Positions 34,504-42,535 of a stretch of 64,000 nt of DNA are shown here, in pieces. A model generated the notes under the pieces. That model made no database searches. It saw only the letters and a list, made by a program, of their open reading frames with translations, and had not been told where the DNA came from. The DNA lies in the NCBI GenBank assembly GCA_965204295.1, contig OZ241973.1, positions 1,116,001-1,180,000 on the forward strand. Reading direction: 5' to 3'. This stretch comes from JAWKWH01 sp965204295 (GTDB taxonomy: Bacteria; Pseudomonadota; Alphaproteobacteria; Rhizobiales; Rhizobiaceae). The position numbers were made by a program, and so were the translations under genes. Positions within the stretch are counted from its first letter, which is position 1. Each line of letters begins with the position of its first letter.

Positions 34504-35955
34504 TCAAACCCCGCTCGCGGGAATACCAGTGCGCTCGACCTTGCGCGGCGCGACCAGTTCCTTCCAGGTCGACAGCGCCTTGTTGACCGCCATGTGCGGT
34601 TCGCGGGCGACAAATTCGCCATGGCCGGGCCTGGCATCAACCTTGCCGTCATCAACGACGATATCGCCGCGCGACAGCACGAAGCGCGGCAGGCCCTGAA
34701 CCTTCTTGCCTTCGAACACGTTGTAATCGATGGCCGATTGCTGGTTCCTGGCGCGAATGGTCTTTTCCCTTTCCGGATCCCACACCGCGATGTCGGCATC
34801 CGCGCCTTCAACAATCGCGCCCTTCTTTGGATACATGTTGAGGATCTTGGCGATATTGGCGGAGGTGACCGCGACGAATTCGTTCATCGTCAGCCGCCCG
34901 GTGCTGACACCGTTTGTCCACAGCATCGGCAGCCGATCTTCAAGCCCGCCGGTGCCATTGGGGATTTGCGTGAAATTGCCGACGCCATTTCGTTTCTGCT
35001 CGGTGGTGAAGGCGCAGTGGTCGGTCGCCACGACCTGCAGCGAACCGGCCTGCAGCCCGGCCCAAAGCGAATCCTGATGCAGTTTGTCGCGGAACGGCGG
35101 GCTCATCACCCGGCGCGCGGCATGATCCCAGTCCTTGTGGGCATATTCGCTCTCGTCCAGGGTCAAATGCTGGATCAGCGGCTCACCGTAGACGCGCATC
35201 CCCTCCTGCCGCGCCCGGCGGATCGCTTCGTGCGCCTGCTCGCATGACGTATGCACCACGTAGAGCGGCACGCCCGCCATATCGGCGATCATGATCGCCC
35301 GGTTGGTCGCCTCTCCCTCGACCTCCGGCGGGCGGGAATAGGCATGCGCCTCCGGCCCGTTGTTGCCCGCGGCCAGCAGCTTCTGTTGCAGCGAGGCGAC
35401 GACATCACCGTTTTCGGCATGTACGAGTGGCAGCGCGCCCAGTTCCGCGCAGCGCTGGAATGATGCGTACATTTCGTCGTCATTGACCATCAGCGCGCCC
35501 TTGTAGGCCATGAAATGCTTGAACGAGGTAATGCCTTTCGACACAACTTCCGGCATCTCGTTAAACACCTGCTCGCTCCACCAGGTGATCGCCATGTGGA
35601 AGGAGTAATCGCAGTTTGCGCGCGTGGATTTGTTGTCCCACATACGAATCGCTTCAAGAAGCGACTGTCCCGGCGACGGCAGGCAGAAATCGACCACCAT
35701 CGTCGTGCCGCCGGAAACGGCGGCGCGGGTGCCGCTTTCGAAATCGTCCGACGAATAGGTGCCCATGAACGGCATTTCCAGATGCGTGTGCGGGTCGATC
35801 CCGCCCGGCATCACGTAGCAGCCGGTGGCGTCCAGTTCGTGATCGGCATGCAAATCCGGCCCGATGGCGATGATCTTGTCGTGCTTGACCAGCACATCGG
35901 CCTTCCATGTCCGGTCCGCGGTGACGATGGTTCCGTTTTTTATGGCTTTGGACAT
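34504..35955 (-). CDS. hydA: Dihydropyrimidinase
   Basis: HydA hydrolyses dihydrouracil and dihydrothymine to N-carbamoyl-beta-amino acids. The 483-residue amidohydrolase has the metal-binding DPHTHLEMPF, the carboxylated-lysine region SFKHFMAYKGA, HAENGD, VVHTSCEQA and TDHCAFTTEQK. It is nearest to bacterial D-hydantoinase/dihydropyrimidinase. It starts two bases after a small unknown gene whose last codons contain its ribosome site, so the two are linked. Confidence 0.93.
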   Translation of the reverse strand: MSKAIKNGTIVTADRTWKADVLVKHDKIIAIGPDLHADHELDATGCYVMPGGIDPHTHLEMPFMGTYSSDDFESGTRAAVSGGTTMVVDFCLPSPGQSLLEAIRMWDNKSTRANCDYSFHMAITWWSEQVFNEMPEVVSKGITSFKHFMAYKGALMVNDDEMYASFQRCAELGALPLVHAENGDVVASLQQKLLAAGNNGPEAHAYSRPPEVEGEATNRAIMIADMAGVPLYVVHTSCEQAHEAIRRARQEGMRVYGEPLIQHLTLDESEYAHKDWDHAARRVMSPPFRDKLHQDSLWAGLQAGSLQVVATDHCAFTTEQKRNGVGNFTQIPNGTGGLEDRLPMLWTNGVSTGRLTMNEFVAVTSANIAKILNMYPKKGAIVEGADADIAVWDPEREKTIRARNQQSAIDYNVFEGKKVQGLPRFVLSRGDIVVDDGKVDARPGHGEFVAREPHMAVNKALSTWKELVAPRKVERTGIPASGV

Positions 35956-35957
35956 GT

Positions 35958-36428
35958 TTAAACACTACCTTTCAGAATGTTGGATACGTCTTTTGCACCC
36001 CTCGCTTTAAAGCGAGCCATGAGCATGACAGCTCGTGCAGATGCTCGTCCTTCTGGATTATTTAGCGCCCATACTTGGATCAAATCACGTTCTGTGAATG
36101 CACTGAGCCCAAATCCTTGAAAATCATCTATGCCTTCAATCATAATATTGGCCTCGTCTTTGGATGGCACTCCGGAAAGCGTGTCATTGTCGATTTCAGA
36201 GTAGAAACTTGAAAAGGGAACTGCGATCCTGAAGTTAATATATTTTACGCCGCGTTCAGTATATGATTTCTGTCCAGCAGCCCATTCAGATTCTGATATC
36301 ATCGTCATGCCTTTTTCTAAGCCAAAGATTCCAAGTGCGTCGCGGGCGAAGTGAATATAGTTTGACAAAAACCCGTGAGCTTTGTTGGCATCTTTCGTTA
36401 CAGAAAACAGCCCAAACATTCGTCTCAT
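35958..36428 (-). CDS. AT-rich unknown protein between hydA and ureidopropionase genes
   Basis: This 156-residue protein starts MRRMFGLFSVTKDANKAHGF and shows a mixed alpha/beta composition with KYINFRIAVPFSSFYSEIDN and FGLSAFTERDLIQVWALNN. I recognise no family. The gene is visibly AT-richer and uses different codons from its neighbours, suggesting horizontal acquisition. It ends two bases before hydA, in the same direction. Function unknown. Confidence 0.6.
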   Translation of the reverse strand: MRRMFGLFSVTKDANKAHGFLSNYIHFARDALGIFGLEKGMTMISESEWAAGQKSYTERGVKYINFRIAVPFSSFYSEIDNDTLSGVPSKDEANIMIEGIDDFQGFGLSAFTERDLIQVWALNNPEGRASARAVMLMARFKARGAKDVSNILKGSV

Positions 36429-36763
36429 CCATCTACATGAACGAGTAAATCGGTATCACCAAACGCCTTTTGGGGGTGAATGGTGACTCATATAAATATC
36501 GCGAAAGAATCTGACCGAGTCTTTGTCGAGGAATTGGCATTCTCGTCGAATAAGAATAGCCAGCTCTGTCGAATTTTCCTATTATCCCCACCCATTTGAC
36601 CGTCGCTGCGCTCGGTCTCGTGTGCCTTTTCTCAAGGGGTAGGCGGGAAATCAGCGAGTATTTCTTACAAGATTCCAAGCACTTCAGCATTTTGCGCCCC
36701 AAACGCAATCGGTGCCCCACCTTCCCTTGAGGGAGGTGGTGATCCGATGCTCTCCACAAATTC
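36429..36763. other. Non-coding interval with inverted repeats
   Basis: About 335 bases between the ureidopropionase gene and the AT-rich gene hold no credible ORF. A hairpin at 36717-36739 (CCACC/GGTGG and TCCC/GGGA with one bulged T) is the main structure, and a related CTCAAGGGG-containing stretch lies near 36633. This looks like a decayed intergenic repeat of the RIME type common in rhizobia. Confidence 0.5.
36717..36739. repeat. Imperfect hairpin (intergenic palindrome)
   Basis: The stem CCACC-T-TCCC, loop TTGA, GGGA-GGTGG has one bulged base. There is no following T-run, so it does not look like a classical terminator. Confidence 0.5.
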
Positions 36764-38014
36764 TCACTCCACGATCTCCGCCGTCTCCACGACCGCGTGG
36801 AACAGCACGTCGGCGCCGGCGCGCGCCCATTCGGGAAAGATTTCTTCCGCCTCGTTGTGCGACAGACCATCCACGCACGGACACATCACCATTGCAGTCG
36901 GCGCCACCCGGTTGATCCAGCAGGCATCGTGCCCCGCGCCCGATATGATGTCGCGGTGCGAATAGCCCAGCCGCTCGGCGGCATTGCGCACGGCCGCGAC
37001 GCAATCCTTGTCGAATTCGACCGGATCAAACCCGCTGGCCTTTTCGAATTCAACCTCGAGTCCCATCTCGTCGCAGATTTTCCTGGCGCCGGCCTTCAAG
37101 CGGTTTTCCATGTCTTCGATAACGTGAAGCCGCGGGGAGCGGAAATCGATTGTGAACACGACCTTGCCCGGAATCACATTGCGGGAATTCGGGTAGACTT
37201 CGATATGTCCGGCCGCGCCCACGGCGTCCGGCTTGTGCGACCATGCGATTTGATCGGCAAGTTCCAGAATCCGCGCCATGCCCAGGCCGGCGTTCTTTCG
37301 CATCGGCATCGGCGTCGAACCGGTATGCGCATCCTTGCCCGTCACCGTGACCTGCGTCCAGGAAAGCCCCTGCCCATGCGTGACGACACCGATATCTTTC
37401 TCCTCGGCCTCCAAGATGGGTCCCTGCTCGATGTGCAATTCGAAAAACGCCTTCATCTCGCGGTCGCCGACCTCTTCATCGCCACGCCAGCCGATGCGTT
37501 GCAATTCGTCGCCGAATTTCCTGCCTTTCGCATCCTCGCGGTCATAGGCCCAGTCCTGCGCATGCATGCCGGCAAACACGCCGGACGCCAGCATGGCCGG
37601 GGCGTAGCGGGTGCCCTCCTCGTTGGTCCAGTTGGTGACCACGATCGGATGCCTGGTCCTGATGTCGAGATCATTGAGCGTGCGCACGATTTCGAGCCCC
37701 GCCAGCACGCCCAGCACGCCGTCATATTTCCCGCCGGTCGGCTGTGTATCAAGATGCGAACCGACATAGACGGGCGGCGCATCCGGGTCCGCGCCCTCGC
37801 GGCGCATGAACATCGTGCCCATCCGGTCGACACCCATCGTACAGCCGGCGTCTTCACACCATGTGCGGAACAGGTGACGGCCTTCGCCATCCTCGTCGGT
37901 CACCGTCTGCCGGTTGTTGCCGCCGGCGACGCCCGGACCGATCTTCGCCATCTCCATGAGCGAATCCCACAGGCGGTCTGAATTGATTCGAAGATTTTCG
38001 CCCGGCGCGGCCAT
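36764..38014 (-). CDS. M20-family beta-ureidopropionase / N-carbamoyl-amidohydrolase
   Basis: This 416-residue Zn-dependent hydrolase converts N-carbamoyl-beta-alanine to beta-alanine, the third step of reductive pyrimidine breakdown. Metal ligands are visible in GSHLDTQPTGGKYDG, WTNEEGTRY, FELHIEQGP and SGAGHDACW. The dimerisation domain lies at about residues 215-335. The same family includes allantoate amidohydrolase and L-carbamoylase; the neighbouring hydA and aminotransferase favour the ureidopropionase role. Confidence 0.88.
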   Translation of the reverse strand: MAAPGENLRINSDRLWDSLMEMAKIGPGVAGGNNRQTVTDEDGEGRHLFRTWCEDAGCTMGVDRMGTMFMRREGADPDAPPVYVGSHLDTQPTGGKYDGVLGVLAGLEIVRTLNDLDIRTRHPIVVTNWTNEEGTRYAPAMLASGVFAGMHAQDWAYDREDAKGRKFGDELQRIGWRGDEEVGDREMKAFFELHIEQGPILEAEEKDIGVVTHGQGLSWTQVTVTGKDAHTGSTPMPMRKNAGLGMARILELADQIAWSHKPDAVGAAGHIEVYPNSRNVIPGKVVFTIDFRSPRLHVIEDMENRLKAGARKICDEMGLEVEFEKASGFDPVEFDKDCVAAVRNAAERLGYSHRDIISGAGHDACWINRVAPTAMVMCPCVDGLSHNEAEEIFPEWARAGADVLFHAVVETAEIVE

Positions 38015-38083
38015 CGGTCTCCTCCCCTGGTGGCGCTGATTGTCGGTTCCGGTCCCGAGCGCGCTCTTGAACCGGAACGCTTC

Positions 38084-38099
38084 TTGACCGTATGGTCAG
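38084..38099. promoter_or_regulatory. RutR-type operator 1
   Basis: TTGACCGTATGGTCAG closely matches the RutR consensus TTGACCAnnTGGTCAA, with matched arms TGACC and GGTCA. It lies in the spacer between the ureidopropionase gene and the divergent RutR-like regulator. RutR is a TetR repressor released by uracil, so this site fits control of the pyrimidine genes. Confidence 0.75.
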
Positions 38100-38115
38100 G
38101 ATAGAGCATCATATT

Positions 38116-38131
38116 CTGACCGTTTGGTCAA
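38116..38131. promoter_or_regulatory. RutR-type operator 2
   Basis: CTGACCGTTTGGTCAA is a second near-palindrome to the same consensus, centred 32 bases from operator 1. Two sites about three helical turns apart suggest cooperative or dual-promoter binding. Confidence 0.75.
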
Positions 38132-38155
38132 GATGTTTTTGGGAGTGCGCCCGGC

Positions 38156-38833
38156 GTGGAGAAAACGGCGAAAATTTCCGGCAAGGCCGCAATACGCGAG
38201 GAAAACGAGCGTAACATCCTGCGCGCGGCGGAGGTCGTGTTCGCCGAAGCCGGATACGGCGGCGCCACCATGCAACTCATCGCCGACATGGCCGGGCTGC
38301 CCAAGGCCAATCTGCATTACTATTTCCCGACCAAGGAAGCGCTTTATCGTCGTGTCGTCGCCAATATATTCGAGATCTGGCTCGACGCCGCCGCGGTCTT
38401 CGATGAAGCGGAAGGACCGGTTGAAGGCATCGGCGCCTATATCGACGCCAAGATGGATTTGAGCCGCAGCCATCCGGCAGGCTCAAAGGTCTGGGCCGCC
38501 GAGGTGATGCACGGCGCGCCGGTGATCCAGGATTATCTGGAAACCACATTGCGCGAATGGACGGAAGGCCGCGCTGAAGTCATCCGACGCTGGGTCGCCG
38601 AGGGCAAGATGAAGCCGGTCGACCCGCGCCACCTGCTTTACATGGTATGGGCGACCACGCAGCATTATGCGGATTTCGGCCATCAGATCGTCACGCTCAA
38701 CGATGGTCGCCCGTTCTCGGACGAACAGTGGGAAGCCGCCAAGCGGACCGTCAAATCGATCATCCTCGACGGCATCGGCGCGACGACGGCGGACCGGCCC
38801 CGGACGGAACCGAGAATCATTGCACTTCGCTGA
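38156..38833 (+). CDS. rutR: RutR-like TetR-family regulator 1
   Basis: This 225-residue regulator starts at a GTG with GGGAG about ten bases upstream. The N-terminal helix-turn-helix is clear (AEVVFAEAGYGGATMQLIAD, then AGLPKANLHYYFPTKEALY). The C-terminal ligand domain with VWATTQHYADFGHQI and WTEGRAEVIRRWVAEGKMKP matches RutR. RutR senses uracil/thymine and represses pyrimidine catabolism. The two operators just upstream support autoregulation and control of the divergent ureidopropionase gene. It overlaps the convergent aminotransferase gene by 17 bases. Confidence 0.85.
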   Translation: MEKTAKISGKAAIREENERNILRAAEVVFAEAGYGGATMQLIADMAGLPKANLHYYFPTKEALYRRVVANIFEIWLDAAAVFDEAEGPVEGIGAYIDAKMDLSRSHPAGSKVWAAEVMHGAPVIQDYLETTLREWTEGRAEVIRRWVAEGKMKPVDPRHLLYMVWATTQHYADFGHQIVTLNDGRPFSDEQWEAAKRTVKSIILDGIGATTADRPRTEPRIIALR

Positions 38834-40145
38834 GCACGGTCCGGATACAGTCAACCAGTTCGTCTATCTGGCCTGTTTCCACGATCAGAGGCGGCGACAG
38901 CGCGATGATATCACCGGTCGTGCGGATCAGGCAACCCTTCTCGAACGCCTTCACGAAGGCGGAAAACGCCCGCTTGGCGGGTGCGTCCGCGATCGGTTCA
39001 AGCTCAATCGCCCCGACCAGGCCGATATTGCGGATATCGATCACATGCGGCGCATCCTTCAGCGAATGCAGCGCATCTTCCCAATAGGGCGCCAATTCGG
39101 CGCCGCGGGTCAAAAGTCCCTCTTCCCTGTAGGTATCCAGCGTGCCGAGCGCGGCCGCGCATGCCATGGGATTGCCGGAGTAGGTATAGCCGTGGAAGAA
39201 CTCGATCAGATGCTCCGGCCCGGACATGAAAGCGTCGTGGATTTCCTTCTTCACTAACACCGCACCGATCGGGATAACGCCGTTGGACACTCCCTTTGCC
39301 GTGGTGACGATATCGGGCGTCACGCCGAAATAGTCGGCGCCAAACGGGGCGCCGAGGCGGCCGTATCCGGTGATCACCTCGTCGAAGATCAGCAGGATGC
39401 CATGCTTGTCGCAGATTTCGCGCAAGCGCTTCAGGTAACCTTTCGGCGGGATCAGAACCCCGGTCGATCCGGCAACGGGCTCGACAATGACCGCCGCGAT
39501 GGTCGAGGCGTCGTGCAACCCGACAATGCGCTCCAGTTCATCGGCCAGTTCCACGCCGTGTTCGGGCTCGCATCGGGCAAAGGCGTTCTTGTCGGGCAGA
39601 TGTGTGTGCGGCAGGTGATCGACACCGGACAAAAGCGTGCCGAACATTTTTCGGTTTGGCACGATGCCGCCCACCGAAATGCCGCCGAAATTGACACCGT
39701 GATAACCGCGCTCGCGCCCGATCAGTCTGAAGCGGGAGCCATCGCCCTTGGCGCGATGGTAGGCGAGCGCCATTTTCAACGCCGTTTCAACCGATTCCGA
39801 ACCGGAATTGGTGAAGAACACATGCTCCATCCCATCCGGAGCGATATCGATCAGCCGGTTGGCCAGTTCAAAGACGGCGGGATGACCCATCTGGAATGCC
39901 GGCGCGTAGTCGAGTTGTTCCGCCTGGCGCCGAATGGCTTCCGTAATCAGCGGTCGCCCGTGACCAGCATTGACACACCACAGGCCTGCCGTCCCGTCCA
40001 GCACCTTGCGACCGTCGGTCGTCGTATAGTGCATGTCCTTGGCGCCGACGAACATGCGCGGCGCCTTCTTGAACTGGCGGTTGGCCGTAAACGGCATCCA
40101 AAATGCGCTCAGGTCATTCGGCGTGATGTCTAGGCGGCCGGACAT
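38817..40145 (-). CDS. Beta-alanine:pyruvate (omega-amino acid) aminotransferase
   Basis: This 442-residue class III PLP aminotransferase transfers the amino group of beta-alanine to pyruvate, making malonate semialdehyde. Key elements are FTNSGSESVETALKMA, ERGYHGVNFGGISVGG, IFDEVITGYGRLG and the PLP-lysine in TTAKGVSNG. The ATG at 40145 has GGAGGA six bases upstream; the open frame to 40283 is not needed. The enzyme fits the fourth step of the reductive pyrimidine route in this cluster. Confidence 0.9.
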   Translation of the reverse strand: MSGRLDITPNDLSAFWMPFTANRQFKKAPRMFVGAKDMHYTTTDGRKVLDGTAGLWCVNAGHGRPLITEAIRRQAEQLDYAPAFQMGHPAVFELANRLIDIAPDGMEHVFFTNSGSESVETALKMALAYHRAKGDGSRFRLIGRERGYHGVNFGGISVGGIVPNRKMFGTLLSGVDHLPHTHLPDKNAFARCEPEHGVELADELERIVGLHDASTIAAVIVEPVAGSTGVLIPPKGYLKRLREICDKHGILLIFDEVITGYGRLGAPFGADYFGVTPDIVTTAKGVSNGVIPIGAVLVKKEIHDAFMSGPEHLIEFFHGYTYSGNPMACAAALGTLDTYREEGLLTRGAELAPYWEDALHSLKDAPHVIDIRNIGLVGAIELEPIADAPAKRAFSAFVKAFEKGCLIRTTGDIIALSPPLIVETGQIDELVDCIRTVLSEVQ

Positions 40146-40223
40146 GGCGGTCCTCCTCGGAAACTGTTCAAACATATCCGTTACGGCTTTTGGTGTGGCC
40201 ACGCAACCACGGCGGCGCAAGAA

Positions 40224-40238
40224 TTGACCATTTGGAAA
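40224..40238. promoter_or_regulatory. Degenerate RutR-type half-site
   Basis: TTGACCATTTGGAAA has an exact left arm of the RutR consensus (TTGACCA) but a decayed right arm. It lies between the divergent aminotransferase and second RutR-like gene, where a shared operator would be expected. Confidence 0.4.
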
Positions 40239-40290
40239 AATATGAACTTTGTGGCAGGACACGCCTGCTTGTGGGAGCGGCAAGAACAGA

Positions 40291-40980
40291 ATGGCTATCG
40301 CGCGGACAAGGCCCGAAACACGAATTCAGACAGAGAAGCGCCAACGCATTCTCGACGCCGCTCTGGACGTTTTCTCCGAGAGCGGATTTCGCGGGTCGAC
40401 GATAGACCAGATCGCGGACGCCGCCGGCATGTCAAAACCCAACCTGCTCTACTATTTCAAAAGCAAGGGAGAAATCCACGAGACGCTGATCTCCCGGCTT
40501 CTGGAAACCTGGCTCGCGCCGCTGGAGGAAATGGACGAGAACGGCGATCCATTGGCGGAAATCATCGGATACATTCGCCGCAAAATAGAAATGTCTCGCG
40601 ATCTGCCACGCGAGAGCCGTTTATTTGCAAATGAAATGCTGAACGGCGCTCCGCTAACGTTGTCAATGCTCGAAGGCGAGTTGAAAACCCTGGTGGACAA
40701 GAAAGCAGCCACCATGAAACACTGGATTCGCGACGGAAAGATCGCCGATTTTGATCCTTGGCACCTGATCTTTTCCATCTGGGCCACCACGCAGCATTAC
40801 GCCGATTTCGACGTTCAGGTCCGCGCGGTTCTCGGACCGCAAAAGGCTGGCGACAGCCGGTTCAGTGACGCCGCCGCGTTCCTTGAGATATTTTATCTTC
40901 GCGCGCTGAGGCCGCGGCCGAAAGGTCCGCAAGACATTGCGGACACTCGAATGACATCGCGCTCCGACAATTTTCCGTAA
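40291..40980 (+). CDS. RutR-like TetR-family regulator 2
   Basis: This 229-residue regulator is a paralogue of the one at 38156. It shares IWATTQHYADFDVQV and NPxLLYYF-like KPNLLYYFKSKGEIHET with it. The ATG at 40291 (MAIARTRPETRIQTEKRQR) gives a normal length. It faces away from the aminotransferase gene and may share that control region. The two RutR-like proteins flank the aminotransferase gene and may divide uracil sensing. Confidence 0.82.
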   Translation: MAIARTRPETRIQTEKRQRILDAALDVFSESGFRGSTIDQIADAAGMSKPNLLYYFKSKGEIHETLISRLLETWLAPLEEMDENGDPLAEIIGYIRRKIEMSRDLPRESRLFANEMLNGAPLTLSMLEGELKTLVDKKAATMKHWIRDGKIADFDPWHLIFSIWATTQHYADFDVQVRAVLGPQKAGDSRFSDAAAFLEIFYLRALRPRPKGPQDIADTRMTSRSDNFP

Positions 40981-41257
40981 GGAAATCGATGCTTCAACTG
41001 ATCGGGTCGGGTCATGGCCCGCGTTTCGAATTTGAATGCTGCTGGGCTACATCATGGAATAGCGCCTGCGGTGCGGCAAACTCACATATTAGCGCTTGAC
41101 TTGGCTCGGGATATTTTTTCCGCTTTGAACCGGAGTCCGCCCCATTGAAGGGACGGAGGATGGAGAGAATGAAATATGGCGACGAACGGATCATCGGCAT
41201 TGACCGCCAGCGTCCGGCGGTCACAATGCACCGGCCACCGACGCTTCATTTTCGCGG
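40981..41257. other. Gene-free interval
   Basis: About 280 bases between the second RutR-like gene and a convergent secreted-protein gene. Short frames here lack any recognisable similarity. I see no convincing terminator or repeat. Confidence 0.5.
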
Positions 41258-42148
41258 TCATTTGGAGCACTGCTTTTCGTATCCTTCCAGTGCTATTTGC
41301 AGAAGACCCGTGATGATCTGATCGCCCAAATTGTTCAAAGCTGGATTGGAGCTTGTCTCGCCAATCTCCATGAACCGTTTCAGAAGGTCAGGATGGTGCT
41401 TGTTGATTAACGCTGCCAAGATGAATCCTGTTCCTATTGCTTCCTGATCATCAGCCGACTGCACGAAATCAATTGAAGCCTGAGAAACACCAAGCTTCGA
41501 AAAACTCTTCAGGCGTTCCTCCTCGGGAAGCGTCTCCGCGACGGCGAAAATTGCCACAAGTTCGGCAGCACCGTGGGAAGCGAGCACTCCTTCAAACTCC
41601 TTGTATGTGGAGCACGCTTGTTTGCTCAACCCATCTCCCTTGTCGTCCCTTGGAGCATTGGCGTTATCTGCTTCTTCTCGATCCTTGCTCGGGCAACCCT
41701 TGAAGGGACGATAAAGTTCCCCGCCCGAAAGTTTCTCGCCAACGTGTCTGCGGCGAGACTTCACGTTTTGCGCCTTGATCCGTTCATACACGGTTGGATT
41801 AGAAATCGCCGCATAACATGCATCTTTCATATTTTCGATGCCAATCATTTGACGTGTTTCAGCAGCTCGGTCGGCGGCGGTCCTAAAGCAAATCCAGACT
41901 TTCTCAAAAGTGTCGTTTCTCTCACGGCAACCATCGACCACTCTCTGGGCACTCGGTCCGTAATAATCATCATGGAGCACCAATCCGAGCATCTCGTATG
42001 CAACGGTACCCTCCTTCAGACAATCCGGCATGTTGCCGTATGACTCGGCGTTTACCTCATGGCATTCATCGATCACTGGCCGAGGGACTTCGGCTCGCGC
42101 AACTGACGCGAACGCGGTAAGCAAACTTGTTATGAGTAAATACTTCAT
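41258..42148 (-). CDS. Secreted cysteine-containing protein of unknown function
   Basis: This 296-residue protein has a typical Sec signal peptide (MKYLLITSLLTAFASVARA, cleavage after ARA). The mature part has eight cysteines, at DECHE, PDCLK, DGCRE, WICFR, DACYA, KGCPS, QACST and near the C-terminus KQCSK, which could form four disulphides. A charged middle (VKSRRRHVGEKL) is followed by a long helical end. No family is recognised. It is adjacent to insertion-sequence debris and may be accessory. Confidence 0.65.
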   Translation of the reverse strand: MKYLLITSLLTAFASVARAEVPRPVIDECHEVNAESYGNMPDCLKEGTVAYEMLGLVLHDDYYGPSAQRVVDGCRERNDTFEKVWICFRTAADRAAETRQMIGIENMKDACYAAISNPTVYERIKAQNVKSRRRHVGEKLSGGELYRPFKGCPSKDREEADNANAPRDDKGDGLSKQACSTYKEFEGVLASHGAAELVAIFAVAETLPEEERLKSFSKLGVSQASIDFVQSADDQEAIGTGFILAALINKHHPDLLKRFMEIGETSSNPALNNLGDQIITGLLQIALEGYEKQCSK

Positions 42149-42158
42149 GGATCTTGCC

Positions 42159-42308
42159 TAGCAGAGGGGGAAATCGAAAGTATGGTAGCAGAAGTCTTAC
42201 CTTGTTGGAAGGTCGCTGGTTGTATCGCCGTTCAGCCTCCTTGAGGTGCGGATGGAAAGTGTGTTTTGGCAGGCTCTTGAGCCCGGCAAGGCGCACCTTT
42301 GCAACCCG
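42159..42308 (-). mobile_element. C-terminal remnant of an IS1595/IS1016-type transposase
   Basis: The translated fragment contains RVAKVRLAGLKSLPKHTF, HPHLKEAERRYNQRP and YFRFPPL. The order GLxKHTF, HLKEAExRYN, then a terminal PL is the end of IS1595-family DDE transposases. The N-terminal and catalytic parts are absent, so this is a decayed fragment. Confidence 0.55.
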
Positions 42309-42325
42309 ATCATCGGCCCGGGGCT

Positions 42326-42391
42326 GTCGTTGGGACAAAAGGGTTCCGGGTGCGCCGTTTGCGCATCCTTCAGCCAGAAAAGACCGTTCAT
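42326..42391 (-). mobile_element. N-terminal remnant of an IS5-type transposase
   Basis: MNGLFWLKDAQ followed by PEPFCPND resembles the start of IS5-family transposases (FWL.D.Q..RL.PFFP). After one frameshift the similarity continues a little further (RADDR), then joins the IS1595-like remnant. The result is a chimera of two dead elements. Confidence 0.5.
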
Positions 42392-42535
42392 GTCATTGCT
42401 CCGTTTCGAGCGGCGGCAATCCGGAAGATCGAATCAGTATCAATGGGGTCTGACGCTGATCACATTGTTGCGTCGCGACATATTTTGGACATTTTGACGC
42501 CTTCGCCGCCTTGCGTCGGTCGTCGGCAGCGTTAT

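Larger units (their letters stand above)
42149..42535. other. Intergenic region dominated by IS debris
   Basis: About 390 bases without an intact gene separate the secreted protein from the deacetylase-family gene. Short open frames on both strands are mostly decayed transposase pieces, listed separately. The part beyond 42391 (GGGGTCTGACGCTGATCAC area near 42444) may be residual IS end sequence. Confidence 0.5.

Noticed and set aside
34497..34814. N-terminal extension of the nuclease-like frame
   Set aside because: This part overlaps hydA and has a low-complexity, non-coding appearance; the ATG at 34496 was preferred.
36797..37981. 394-residue plus-strand frame across the ureidopropionase gene
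   Set aside because: It is antisense to a gene with intact metal ligands and has no family likeness.
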